A DNA stretch of 51,761 bases from positions 1 through 51,761 of the forward strand of contig JAKIUC010000032.1 of assembly GCA_021647785.1 (NCBI GenBank), read 5' to 3'. The position numbers and the translations under genes were made by a program. Source of the DNA: Melioribacteraceae bacterium. GTDB lineage: Bacteria > Bacteroidota > Ignavibacteria > Ignavibacteriales > Melioribacteraceae. Position 1 is the first letter of the stretch. Every line of letters starts with the position of its first letter. Of the stretch, positions 26,277-35,136 are shown piece after piece. The notes under the pieces were generated by a model. It made no database searches, was not told where the DNA came from, and saw only the letters and a list, made by a program, of their open reading frames with translations.

Positions 26277-27713
26277 ATGAAAGAGAATACAAGTAAAAAT
26301 ATTAAAGAAAATGGTAAACTATTTATTGATTGGGTTGAAAAATATTTTAATGAAATAGAGGGGTATCCCGTTCTGCCAAATATAAAGCCTGGTGAAATTA
26401 AAGAGAAACTTCCTTCCAAGCCTCCACAAAAGAGCGAAAGTTATGAACAGATTATTTCTGATTTAGATGAAATAATTTTGCCAGGAGTTACCCATTGGAA
26501 TCATCCCAAATTTATGGCGTATTTTAATGCAACATCAAGCGACCCTGGAATATTTGCCGAACTGATTAGTGCCGCATTCAATACAAATGGAATGCTTTGG
26601 AAAACGAATCCAGCATCAGCAGAATTAGAAGAGGTTACTCTTGGCTGGTTAAGAGAGATGTTGGGCTTAAGTAAAAGCTTTTGGGGAATTATTTACGACC
26701 TTGCCTCAACAGGTACTATGCATGCTATTGTTGCTGCTCGCGAGAGTTTAGAAGATTATTCAATTCGTGAAAAAGGTTTTGGTGGTTTGCAGAATAAACC
26801 ACGACTTAGACTTTATACTTCTGAGCAAGCTCACTCTTCTGTTGAAAAGGGTGCAATTGTTGCGGGTATTGGATTAGAAGGTGTGCGAAAAATTCCGGTT
26901 GATGAATATTTTAAAATGATTCCCATAGAATTAGAGAAAGCAATTGCTGAGGATAAAGCAAATGGATGGAAACCATTCTGCGTTGTTGCAACTATTGGAA
27001 CTACTTCTACAACAAGTATAGACCCAGTTAAAGAAATTGCTTCTATTTGTAAATCAGAAAATATTTGGCTGCACGTTGATGCCGCACACGCTGGTGTTGC
27101 TGCTGTTGTACCAGAGATGCAATATATACTTGATGGAGTTGAAGAAGCAGATTCGTTCCTACTCAATCCGCACAAGTGGATGTTTATGCCGATAGACATT
27201 TCAGTTCTATATACAAAGCATAAAGGAATTCTAAAACAAGCATTTTCAATTATCCCAGATTATTTAAAGACAGATGAAGATAATGAAGTTGTAAACTATA
27301 TGGATTATGGAATTCAACTTGGGCGTAGATTTCGTTCGCTAAAACTTTGGTTTGTTATTCGTCACTATGGAACAGATGGATTAATTGAAATTATTAGAGA
27401 ACATTTACGACTTGGAAAATTATTCAGCAAGTGGATTGAAGAAAGTCCATTTTTTGAACTTCTTGCTCCAACTCCACTAAGCACAATCTGTTTTAGAGGA
27501 GTTCCAAAAAAGATTCAATCAGAAAATGAATTAAATTTATTTAATAAAACATTGATGAACAATATTAATGCTACTGGTGAATCGTATCTTTCACATACAA
27601 TATTAAATGGTAAATTCACAATTCGTGTAGTTATATCCGGAATTAGAACAGAAGAAAAACACGTTAAAGAAGTTTTTGAAGTTCTGAATAATGAATTTAT
27701 TCGATTACAATAA
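26277..27713 (+). CDS. PLP-dependent group II amino acid decarboxylase (aromatic-type)
   Basis: Clear member of the aromatic L-amino acid decarboxylase family: WNHPKFMAYFNA, GTMHAIVAAR, SEQAHSSVEKGA with the cofactor-stacking His186, HVDAAHAG with Asp268, and NPHKWMF with the Schiff-base Lys300. The 478-residue length is typical. It would release CO2 from Trp, Tyr, Dopa or a related amino acid to give an amine; the exact substrate is not readable. It may be linked to the tryptophanase-like lyase at 45264, but the genes are 18 kb apart. The start has weak upstream signals; position 26277 begins 11 nt after the ORF6N gene. Confidence 0.92.
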   Translation: MKENTSKNIKENGKLFIDWVEKYFNEIEGYPVLPNIKPGEIKEKLPSKPPQKSESYEQIISDLDEIILPGVTHWNHPKFMAYFNATSSDPGIFAELISAAFNTNGMLWKTNPASAELEEVTLGWLREMLGLSKSFWGIIYDLASTGTMHAIVAARESLEDYSIREKGFGGLQNKPRLRLYTSEQAHSSVEKGAIVAGIGLEGVRKIPVDEYFKMIPIELEKAIAEDKANGWKPFCVVATIGTTSTTSIDPVKEIASICKSENIWLHVDAAHAGVAAVVPEMQYILDGVEEADSFLLNPHKWMFMPIDISVLYTKHKGILKQAFSIIPDYLKTDEDNEVVNYMDYGIQLGRRFRSLKLWFVIRHYGTDGLIEIIREHLRLGKLFSKWIEESPFFELLAPTPLSTICFRGVPKKIQSENELNLFNKTLMNNINATGESYLSHTILNGKFTIRVVISGIRTEEKHVKEVFEVLNNEFIRLQ

Positions 27714-28533
27714 CTAAATAAATAAGGAATAATTACCCAAGTGCCAATATTCAAATCTAACCTTGAAGGTGGTGTGTAATAAATACTTAGTTTTGTATTT
27801 TTATTCTACGTTCCAGAATTGAATTAAATTTGTTTAGTGTCGTCCCTCTGGGACTTCATTTTAATTACTTTTATGGATTGTTACCATAATGTCGCTCCTA
27901 TGGAGCTAATATTTCTTTTAGTGCCAGAGGCACGAAATTATGGTAAATAGAAAAGAATAGTAGAAGAGATAAGTGCCATTCCGCAAAAGGAAGCGGAACA
28001 GGTCGGCACGGCACAATGTACTTAAAAATCATTAAAAAGAAGGCTTGTCCGAAGGACTCACTTAGAGAAGTTTTTATAAAAGTGGGGTGAAATAAAAAAT
28101 GAATAACGTTGATTTATTACACCCCACCTTGAAGGTCATCAATATTTTATAGTGGTTTGTGTAATTACTTTTTACATAAATAATATATTGGATAGCATTG
28201 TTGACCTTCTCTAAAGGAGTCCTACAGACAAGGTTGTTTTTGTAATAATCACTTTATCCGCGGGAAGAGTATCCCCAAAAAAAACTTACCGACAAAAACT
28301 CTTGATAAGCTGGACAGGTAGGAGCAGTTTGTTAAGATTTTTGATTTCAATAAAATCTTCCTGCAAAAAGCACGGGACAGGCAGGTGTTTGCTTTTGTTT
28401 TAAATCTGATATCTGCAGATTGCCTTCATAAGTTATAATATCATTTCAAATATCTCATAAAATAAATTGCTTTCTAAATTTAAAACAATTAGTTTTAGTG
28501 TAATAAGATGTGTATCTCATATTTAATAGGATA
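27714..28533. repeat. Gene-free block of nested palindromic repeats
   Basis: About 820 nt with no gene. It contains a CTAACCTTGAAGGTGGTG repeat (~27758), a nested inverted repeat of the CGTGCC/TTACCATAAT family (27836-28019; inner arms TTACCATAAT at 27881 and ATTATGGTAA at 27937), a GTGGGGTGAAATAAA / TTTATTACACCCCAC inverted repeat (28082-28127), an ACCTTGAAGG copy (28127) and CGGGACAGG fragments. Elements appear inserted into one another. It separates housekeeping genes from the cytochrome locus. Confidence 0.7.
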
Positions 28534-29514
28534 ATGGATAGAATAATATTATATATCGTACTACTAACAAATTTGTTGTTTGTAACTTTACCCGCACAAA
28601 ATAACGAGGGAAGTCAATTTTCAATAGAATGGACAAAAAATTTTACGAGTGAAAACGAAATAAAAACTGAGGAAGGAGTCTTTTCAAAGTTAATAAATTT
28701 AGTTGCTGGGGCAACAGAAGAAAAACTTATAAAACCATTCAATCTAATTAGCTTGGGTATTGATACGTACTTTATTTTAGACCAGGGAAGATTTACTCCA
28801 ATATTAGTTTCAAATGATGGGTTTGAAATTATTCAAAATGAGGAATATAAAACTTTTCCATCGTTGGTCGGAGTCTGCAAATTCAAAGAGGGAAGTCTGC
28901 TTTTTACAGATTCAAAACTCTCCAAAATTTTTATATATAATTTTATTGAAGAAGATCTAAAGGTATTTTCTACTTCTCAAAAATTGGAAAATACTACCGG
29001 AATATTCTATGATGCAATAAATAGATTAATTTATGTTACTGAAACAGCGAACCATAGAATATTGGTTTTTAACGAAGATGGAGAATTTCAAAGATCTATT
29101 GGAAAGCGCGGTCATAGAGATGGAGAGTTTAACTTTCCTACATTTCTAACTGTTGATAAAAAGGGTACTCTTTTTGTAGTTGACGGATTAAATTTTCGAG
29201 TTCAGGTTTTTGATAAAGATGGAAGTTTTATTAAATCGTTTGGTGAAGCTGGTGATGCAAGCGGATATTTTAACCGTCCAAAAGGGATAACTGTAGATTC
29301 CTATGGTCATCTATTTATTGTTGATGCATTATTTCATACAGTTCAGGTTTTTAATTCTGATGGAAATTTCCTCTATAATTTTGGAGGAATGGGACAACTC
29401 AATTCAAGATTCTGGATGCCAATTGGCATAACAATTGATGAAGATAACAATATATTTATTGCTGATTCTTACAATTCCAGAATTCAAATTTTTAGGTTAA
29501 TTGATGATAAGTAA
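28534..29514 (+). CDS. Secreted NHL-repeat beta-propeller protein
   Basis: The ATG at 28534 is preferred over a GTG at 28510 because it gives a clean signal peptide (MDRIILYIVLLTNLLFVTLP, ending PAQ) and has AGGATA just before it. The body has NHL/six-bladed-propeller repeats in the second half: RLIYVTETANHRILVFNEDG, TLFVVDGLNFRVQVFDKDG, HLFIVDALFHTVQVFNSDG, NIFIADSYNSRIQIF (~165-325). NHL propellers bind proteins or redox partners. The stop overlaps the start of the 12-haem cytochrome by 11 nt, so the two are translationally coupled and probably act together. A second propeller/cytochrome pair occurs at 35137/36231. Confidence 0.85.
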   Translation: MDRIILYIVLLTNLLFVTLPAQNNEGSQFSIEWTKNFTSENEIKTEEGVFSKLINLVAGATEEKLIKPFNLISLGIDTYFILDQGRFTPILVSNDGFEIIQNEEYKTFPSLVGVCKFKEGSLLFTDSKLSKIFIYNFIEEDLKVFSTSQKLENTTGIFYDAINRLIYVTETANHRILVFNEDGEFQRSIGKRGHRDGEFNFPTFLTVDKKGTLFVVDGLNFRVQVFDKDGSFIKSFGEAGDASGYFNRPKGITVDSYGHLFIVDALFHTVQVFNSDGNFLYNFGGMGQLNSRFWMPIGITIDEDNNIFIADSYNSRIQIFRLIDDK

Positions 29515-31195
29515 AAATAGTGTAATACTTTTGGTCTCTATTTTTTTTGTGTTAAACATTTCTGTTAATGGACAAAGCCTTGCTACAACAGTTCACAATT
29601 TGTCCGCGTCTGGTCCTGGAAGTGTTAAAGCTACAAGCGAAACGGAGTTGTGTATATTTTGCCATACACCTCACAATAGTAATCCTCGAGCACCACTTTG
29701 GAATAAAAATGACCCGGGAGTTAGTTATACATTATATAATAGTTCAACAGCTGAAGCCACATTTGGGCAGCCAAGTGGATCTTCAATTTTATGTTTATCG
29801 TGCCATGACGGTACAATAGCTTTAGGCTCGGTTATGAGCAGAACATCCGATATTGGGTTCAACTCTGGAATAACCACTATGCCTACAGGGGAATCTAATT
29901 TATCTACTGATCTTTCGGACGATCATCCAATTTCGTTTCTATATAATTCTGCATTAGCAATGAGTGATGGTGAATTGAATGATCCATCTTCTCTTCCGCA
30001 AAGCATAACATTAGAGAATGGAAATTTAGAATGTATTAGCTGCCACGATCCGCACCAGAATGATTTCACTAATTTTTTAGTGGAAGATACTCGATATTCA
30101 ACCTTGTGTATTTCATGCCACGATAAAACAGATTGGGATATTTCAAGTCATCAAAATTCTACTGCTACTTGGAACGGAAGTGGAGTTAATCCATGGTTGG
30201 GTCTTAACTATACTACAGTAGCTGAAAATGGATGTGAAAATTGTCATACACCCCATAATGCTTCTAGCAGCCAGCGTCTGTTAAACTATAACAATGATGA
30301 AGATAATTGTATCGTATGTCATAATGGAAATGTAGCCACCGAAGATATTCAGAGTGAATTGGTAAAGCCTTACTCCCATAATGTTTATCTGTACGACCAG
30401 TTACACGATCTAAGTGAAACAGGAGTTGTAACAACTAAGCATGTGGAATGTCAGGATTGCCATAATCCGCATCAATCAAGCAGCACCGCTGCATCTCCGC
30501 CATTTGCATCTGGTCAAATAAGTGGAGTAAAAGGTATAAACACAACCGGAAATAATATTGAACCAATTCAAAATCAGTACGAACTCTGCTATAAATGCCA
30601 TGCCGATAGCCCCGACAAACCTGGAAGTCCTACATCACGCCAGATTGAGCAAGATAATGTACGGCTCGAGTTTGATGTGAACAATCCATCTTACCACCCC
30701 ATTGAGGCTGCTGGTGTAAATACAAATGTTAAAAGTCTTCTTTCACCATATACAGAAACGAGCATCATTTATTGTACTGATTGCCATGCCAGCAATGGCA
30801 CTGGCTCTCCGAAAGGACCGCATGGTTCAATTTATCCGCAAATATTAAAGTATGATTATAAACGAGTAAGTGGTTCTGCAGAATCGTATCAAAATTACGA
30901 ACTCTGTTATCAATGTCACGATAGAAATCAGATAATTAATGGTATGGGAAAATTTGCGAAAAGGGTTCACCGAAAGCATATTGTTGGCGAGGATATTTCA
31001 TGTAATGCCTGCCACGATCCGCATGGTATTAGCAGCTCTCAAGGTAACAGCACAAATAATACACACTTAATAAATTTTGATTTGTCAGTTGTTACTCCGT
31101 ATAATGGACGATTAGAATTTGAAGATTTAGGGAGTTATAGAGGAAGATGTTATTTAGAATGCCATGGTGAACAACATAGACCTGAAAGTTATTGA
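29504..31195 (+). CDS. Secreted multihaem c-type cytochrome, 12 predicted haems
   Basis: Eleven CxxCH motifs and one CxxxCH (CYLECH near the C-terminus) are present in 563 residues after a signal peptide. Many are the paired form CxxCH-x-PH (CIFCHTPH, CISCHDPH, CENCHTPH, CQDCHNPH, CNACHDPH), typical of the 'doubled CXXCH' cytochromes, whose extra His can ligate a neighbouring haem. The first ~190 residues match the small cytochromes at 34284, 40171 and 40934 (PLWN, GQPSG, CLSCHDGT, DDHPISF). It should move electrons in the periplasm or at the surface. The ATG at 29504 is preferred to the TTG one codon earlier; it overlaps the propeller gene by 11 nt. Confidence 0.92.
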   Translation: MISKNSVILLVSIFFVLNISVNGQSLATTVHNLSASGPGSVKATSETELCIFCHTPHNSNPRAPLWNKNDPGVSYTLYNSSTAEATFGQPSGSSILCLSCHDGTIALGSVMSRTSDIGFNSGITTMPTGESNLSTDLSDDHPISFLYNSALAMSDGELNDPSSLPQSITLENGNLECISCHDPHQNDFTNFLVEDTRYSTLCISCHDKTDWDISSHQNSTATWNGSGVNPWLGLNYTTVAENGCENCHTPHNASSSQRLLNYNNDEDNCIVCHNGNVATEDIQSELVKPYSHNVYLYDQLHDLSETGVVTTKHVECQDCHNPHQSSSTAASPPFASGQISGVKGINTTGNNIEPIQNQYELCYKCHADSPDKPGSPTSRQIEQDNVRLEFDVNNPSYHPIEAAGVNTNVKSLLSPYTETSIIYCTDCHASNGTGSPKGPHGSIYPQILKYDYKRVSGSAESYQNYELCYQCHDRNQIINGMGKFAKRVHRKHIVGEDISCNACHDPHGISSSQGNSTNNTHLINFDLSVVTPYNGRLEFEDLGSYRGRCYLECHGEQHRPESY

Positions 31196-31242
31196 GATAA
31201 TGAAAAGAACTATTTTTGAGTCCACCATTAAAAGGTCAATCT

Positions 31243-31333
31243 TGTCATTGCGAGGAGTTTTTCCCCGAAGCAATCTTCAGAATTCAACTCAAAATCGACA
31301 GATTACTTCGGCAAAGTACGCCTCGTAATGACA
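31243..31333. repeat. GTCATTGCGAGG-type palindromic repeat, copy 1
   Basis: GTCATTGCGAGGAG and CCTCGTAATGAC are the outer arms; GAAGCAATCT and GATTACTTC are the inner ones. It is a common intergenic repeat design in many bacterial genomes. A diverged relative is at 48265-48372. It fills most of the 231-nt spacer between the cytochrome and the kinase gene. Confidence 0.75.
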
Positions 31334-31426
31334 GATATAAGCTTTTTTAAGTTGACTCATTTTTTATTCAAAAATAAAACTGATGGCATATTTTTATACT
31401 AAAAATTGGTTTTTTAAGAGAATTAT

Positions 31427-33169
31427 ATGATTCGTAACAACAAAATAAGCAAGAAAAATAAATTCCTTAATCTTCGTTTTTTCCTACTCTTTTCATTTTT
31501 AATAGCATTAATAATTTCAATTTTAGATTCCTTAATCAATTATTGGTTTTTTTCTAATGATGAATTAGGTGATATTATAATCCCTTCAGTTTATTCACAT
31601 GGATTCTATCAAAAAATAATGATAATAGGTACTTTTGTTATATTTGGAATTATACTCTATTACTTCCTAAGAAAACGATTTTCGGACCAGCAATCGATAA
31701 TTGATAGTGAATTACGTTTTAAAACAGTTGCTAATTATACTAAGGATTGGGAGTACTGGATATCCCCTAATAAAAAAATAAATTTTATCTCTCCTTCTTG
31801 CAGAATTATTACTGGCTTTGCTGAACATGAGTTTTATGACCAACCCGAATTAATAGATGAAATTATTTATGAAGAGGATAAGAAATTATTCATTGAACAT
31901 GAAACAGAGGCATTATTAGGGAATGATGTTGACCCTCTTGAATTCAGAATTGTTACTAAGGATAATCAAATTATTTGGATAGATCATTCATGTCAATCTG
32001 TATATGATTTTAAAGGTAAATATATTGGGCATAGGGTATCAAACAGAAATATTACTTCCCGAAAGAGAGTGGAAGAGAAACTGAAAGAGACTACTAGAAA
32101 ACTGAAAGAAAATAATAAACTCCTTAAAAGGGAAGTTGATCTTAGCTATTTGGAACTTGAAGCAATTATATCACAATCGCCATACGCTAAAGCAATATTT
32201 GATAAAAATGGAGATACTATAAGTGTAAATGATGCTTGGCATAAATTATTTCTAAAAAAGGAGACAATTAAAAATATTTTGGATTTAAGTAATCTTCCTA
32301 ATGAATATTTAAGAGAGAATGTTGAACGAGTATTAAATGAGGGAGGAGCTTTTAAATCAGATCCAATCTATTTTGAACAATTAGATAAAATGCTGCAACT
32401 CGCTGTTTATGAAATAAAAAATTTGAATGACGAAACCGAAAAAATTGTTTGTAATTATGAAGATGTAACTGACCAAATAGAAAGATTAGATTTTGATAGA
32501 GAACTTGAACTACAAAGAACTGTTTCAAAAAAACTGTTCCAGTTTTTGGAAGATGAACGGAAGCATATCTCTAAGGATTTGCATGACCAAATTGGGCAAA
32601 AGTTAATGCTCATTAAACTAAATACCGAAATGTTAAAAGAGAGTGCCCCTGAAATTAAAGATAAAGCAGACGAAATAATTAAATTATTACTAAGCACAAC
32701 TAAAGAAATTAAAGATATTATTTACTCTTTACACCCTGCAGAATTGGAAAACTATGGGTTAGTAGCTGCTCTCGACTCAATGATAAATATTTGTGGTGAT
32801 ACTTCAAATTTTAAAGTTTCAATTAATGTTTTTGGAAATTATTCACCATTAGAGAAAAACAAAGAACTTGCAATCTATAGAATCTGTCAGGAGGTTGTTA
32901 GTAATATTGCAAAACACTCAAAAGCAACTGAAGCTAATTTCAAATTTCATTTTGAAGAAGATAAATTTATTGGAATAATTAATGACAATGGAATTGGTTT
33001 TAATATTCAAGAATTCCGTATGACTACAAATGCACCAAGAAGTTTTGGATTAATTTCAATTCAAGAGAGAGCAAAAAATTTAAATGGTACTCTGGAATTT
33101 GAATCTAAAATTGGAGAGGGAACAAATATTTATTTCCAAATACCTTTAAAGGAGGAGTTTAATGCCTAA
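31427..33169 (+). CDS. Membrane PAS-domain sensor histidine kinase (HisKA_3 type)
   Basis: Two membrane helices (~17-38 and ~63-81) flank a short external loop, so sensing is probably intracellular. Two PAS regions follow (~95-210, with WEYWISPNKKINFISPSC; and ~245-350). The dimerisation/phosphoacceptor helix has DERKHISKDLHDQIGQ with His386, the HisKA_3 signature of NarX/DegS-like kinases that pair with NarL-type regulators. The ATPase domain shows ICQEVVSNIAKHSKA (N box) and DNDNGIGF-like IINDNGIGFN (G1). No haem or iron-sulfur motif is seen in the PAS domains. It overlaps the response-regulator gene by 8 nt and sits between two cytochrome operons, so it likely controls them. Confidence 0.92.
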   Translation: MIRNNKISKKNKFLNLRFFLLFSFLIALIISILDSLINYWFFSNDELGDIIIPSVYSHGFYQKIMIIGTFVIFGIILYYFLRKRFSDQQSIIDSELRFKTVANYTKDWEYWISPNKKINFISPSCRIITGFAEHEFYDQPELIDEIIYEEDKKLFIEHETEALLGNDVDPLEFRIVTKDNQIIWIDHSCQSVYDFKGKYIGHRVSNRNITSRKRVEEKLKETTRKLKENNKLLKREVDLSYLELEAIISQSPYAKAIFDKNGDTISVNDAWHKLFLKKETIKNILDLSNLPNEYLRENVERVLNEGGAFKSDPIYFEQLDKMLQLAVYEIKNLNDETEKIVCNYEDVTDQIERLDFDRELELQRTVSKKLFQFLEDERKHISKDLHDQIGQKLMLIKLNTEMLKESAPEIKDKADEIIKLLLSTTKEIKDIIYSLHPAELENYGLVAALDSMINICGDTSNFKVSINVFGNYSPLEKNKELAIYRICQEVVSNIAKHSKATEANFKFHFEEDKFIGIINDNGIGFNIQEFRMTTNAPRSFGLISIQERAKNLNGTLEFESKIGEGTNIYFQIPLKEEFNA

Positions 33170-33815
33170 AATTAAAGTACTACTTGTTGATGATCACAAA
33201 ATGGTTCGCGAGGGAATTAAATCGGTTATTAATTCACGAGAAGATTTAAGAGTAATAGGAGAGGCGAGCAACGGTGAGGAAGCTATCGCAAAAGTTGCAA
33301 AATTAAAACCACACGTTGTTGTAATGGATATAAATATGCCTGGAATGACAGGAATAGAAGCCGCAAAAAAAATAAAAGAAATTAGGAATGAGACTAGAAT
33401 ATTAATGCTTACAATGATTGATAACGAAAAATTTATTATAGATGCACTCTCCAGCGGTGCTGATGGATACCTCTATAAAGATGCTGACATTTCCGAACTT
33501 CTTAAAGCAATAAGAAAATTAGCCGAGGGTGAAGAATACTTGAATAAAGAGATTACTGAAAAAATATTAAACTATGTATCTGGCAGAAACTTAACCTCAC
33601 ACTCTATCGGGAAAGCCTCACCGCCGCCACTTACCCCAAGAGAGACCGAAATTGTTGGGCTAATCTCTAAGGGACTTACTAGCAGAGCAGTTGCTGAAAA
33701 ATTATTTATTAGCGAATTTACAGTTATTAAACATCGCAAAAATATAATAAAAAAATTGGATGTTAAAAATTTCACAGAAGTTGTAAGTTATGCTATTACT
33801 AATGGAATTATTTAA
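33162..33815 (+). CDS. NarL/LuxR-family response regulator
   Basis: A receiver domain (1-120) has the acidic pair VDD (Asp10, Asp11), the phosphoacceptor Asp56 in VVMDINMPG and Lys in YLYKD. The LuxR-type HTH (~150-215) reads LTPRETEIVGLISKGLTSRA, then FTVIKHRKNIIKKLDVKN. Length 217 is normal for the family. The start overlaps the kinase stop by 8 nt, so they form a coupled two-component pair. Two NarL-like dyads at 34140-34180 lie between it and the next cytochrome gene and are plausible targets. Confidence 0.95.
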   Translation: MPKIKVLLVDDHKMVREGIKSVINSREDLRVIGEASNGEEAIAKVAKLKPHVVVMDINMPGMTGIEAAKKIKEIRNETRILMLTMIDNEKFIIDALSSGADGYLYKDADISELLKAIRKLAEGEEYLNKEITEKILNYVSGRNLTSHSIGKASPPPLTPRETEIVGLISKGLTSRAVAEKLFISEFTVIKHRKNIIKKLDVKNFTEVVSYAITNGII

Positions 33816-33822
33816 TAGAATC

Positions 33823-33901
33823 TTGAATAAAGAACATCGAACAAGGAATCATGAAGTTTTAAGGGTGTTAGGCATTCGTTGTTCCTTGTTCAGTATTCGT
33901 A
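33823..33901. repeat. GAACAAGGAAT-type inverted repeat
   Basis: GAATAAAGAACATCGAACAA followed by GGAATCATGAA pairs imperfectly with TTCGTTGTTCCTTGTTCAGTATTC. It follows the response-regulator stop. The same kind of sequence appears once more at ~10700-10738. Confidence 0.65.
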
Positions 33902-34015
33902 ATTCTTTCCTGTATTGTGTTTTTAATAAGGTTAATTATTTGGGTGTGCGTTTTTTTCTACTAAGATTGCAAAACAAAAGAATAAGGTAATTTTTAAGTC
34001 AATAATGCTGGATAT

Positions 34016-34072
34016 TGACAACAAATGACAATCAATGACAACAAATGACAATCAATGACCATCAAATGACAG
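34016..34072. repeat. 10-bp tandem repeat (TGACAAyMAA), five to six units
   Basis: Units TGACAACAAA, TGACAATCAA, TGACAACAAA, TGACAATCAA, TGACCATCAAA and TGACAG follow one another without gaps. The 10-bp period puts each unit on the same face of the helix. It is 212 nt upstream of the 4-haem cytochrome gene. It could be an array of protein-binding sites or a simple repeat. Confidence 0.85.
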
Positions 34073-34139
34073 ATTTTATCCCGAAAATTTTCTGGACTTA
34101 TTTTATTGAGAACTTACAAAATAACCATGTTAACCCCTC

Positions 34140-34180
34140 TACCCCTTATGGGTTACTTTTGTTATACCCCTTTAGGGCTA
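34140..34180 (+). promoter_or_regulatory. Two NarL-like dyads upstream of a cytochrome gene
   Basis: TACCCCTTATGGGTTA (34140-34155) and TACCCCTTTAGGGCTA (34165-34180) are two near-copies 25 bp apart. Each starts with TACCCCT, which matches the NarL half-site consensus TACYYMT, and continues after 2 bp with an approximate inverted half-site (7-2-7 layout). A further AGGGTA half-site is at 34200-34205. The 4-haem cytochrome starts 104 nt downstream of the second dyad. The regulator gene is immediately upstream; binding is inference. Confidence 0.45.
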
Positions 34181-34283
34181 CTTTAAAATAGACATGTTTA
34201 GGGTATTTTATACTTTCAACTTTTTTCATATTATTATGGTGTAGAAAAAAACAATTTGTTTAATAAACAAAAGGAGAAATAAA

Positions 34284-34898
34284 ATGAAAAAGTTAATCGC
34301 AATTTTAATCGTGTTTTTTGTAGCAAGTACAGCAATTGCTCAAAGTATTACAAGTTCTGCTCATGATTTTTCGGGAGAAACTTGGAATAACGGTGGTAAT
34401 GGTGAAATTTGTATAACATGCCATACACCTCACAATGCTGATGGAACAGTAACAGGCTCTCCACTTTGGAATCACGAAGTTACAAGTGCTACATTCACCT
34501 TATACAATAGTTCTACTTTTGATGCTACTATAGGTCAACCAAATGGAGCATCAAAACTTTGTTTAAGCTGCCATGATGGTACAGTAGCTGTTGATAATTT
34601 TGGAGGGAGTACTGGTGGAACTGTTAACATATCTGCTGCTAACTTACTTGGAACAGATTTAAGTAATGACCATCCAGTATCTTTTACTTATAATGCTACA
34701 TTAGCAACTACTGATGGTGGATTATATGATCCTACAACTGCATCCTCTGGTTTAGGTGGCACTATTACAGATGATATGCTTTTTGCTGGTGAGATGCAAT
34801 GTGCTTCTTGTCATAATGCACATGATAATACTCTTGGAAGCTTTTTGAAAAAATCTAATGCTACAAGTGCTCTTTGTTTAACATGCCATAATAAATAG
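34284..34898 (+). CDS. Small secreted cytochrome c, 4 predicted haems
   Basis: A signal peptide (1-20, ending IAQ) precedes four CxxCH sites at residues 43-47, 93-97, 173-177 and 198-202; the chain ends two residues after the last one (CLTCHNK). Extra conserved His residues at 27 (AHDF), 50 (HTPH), 130 (NDHPVSF) and 180 (CHNAH) match the number of haems and could give bis-His ligation. The layout matches the cytochromes at 40171 and 40934 and the N-terminal part of the 12-haem protein. AAGGAG lies 7 nt upstream. A strong terminator follows, so it is expressed as a single gene, probably at high level. Confidence 0.92.
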   Translation: MKKLIAILIVFFVASTAIAQSITSSAHDFSGETWNNGGNGEICITCHTPHNADGTVTGSPLWNHEVTSATFTLYNSSTFDATIGQPNGASKLCLSCHDGTVAVDNFGGSTGGTVNISAANLLGTDLSNDHPVSFTYNATLATTDGGLYDPTTASSGLGGTITDDMLFAGEMQCASCHNAHDNTLGSFLKKSNATSALCLTCHNK

Positions 34899-34920
34899 TA
34901 GAGTATAGTTCTATTTTAAT

Positions 34921-34960
34921 AAACTTCTGAGAAACTTAGGTTTCTCAGAAGTTTTTTTTT
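34921..34960 (+). terminator. Strong rho-independent terminator after the 4-haem cytochrome
   Basis: A perfect 15-bp stem, AAACTTCTGAGAAAC with GTTTCTCAGAAGTTT, has a 4-nt loop and a run of nine T. Confidence 0.95.
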
Positions 34961-34972
34961 AGTTTGCTGAGT

Positions 34973-35043
34973 GGGTGGAATAAAAACCTCTACCGCAAAA
35001 CATGTACCTGTACCGCAAAGCGGGATACAGGTTTATTCCACCC
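34973..35043. repeat. GGGTGGAATAAAAACC inverted repeat
   Basis: Arms GGGTGGAATAAAAACC (34973-34988) and GGTTTATTCCACCC (35030-35043) enclose TACCGCAAAGCGGGATACAG-type fragments. It lies between the terminator and the next operon. Confidence 0.6.
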
Positions 35044-35136
35044 TTGAATAAAGAAAGTGTAAACTTTTAAATTATTTGTTTTATAGGTTATTAATAGATA
35101 ATTTACACTTTTAATCACAAATGTTTGGTTTAGTCT

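Noticed and set aside
26277-27713. Naming the decarboxylase a tyrosine or glutamate decarboxylase
   Set aside because: The PLP motifs fix the family but not the substrate; no substrate-specific residue could be verified by eye.
29504-31195. Pentahaem nitrite reductase or hydroxylamine oxidoreductase
   Set aside because: No CxxCK haem site and no matching spacing; the motifs are of the doubled CXXCH type.
34016-34072. Possible CRISPR array
   Set aside because: The unit is 10 bp with no spacers between units and there are no cas genes.
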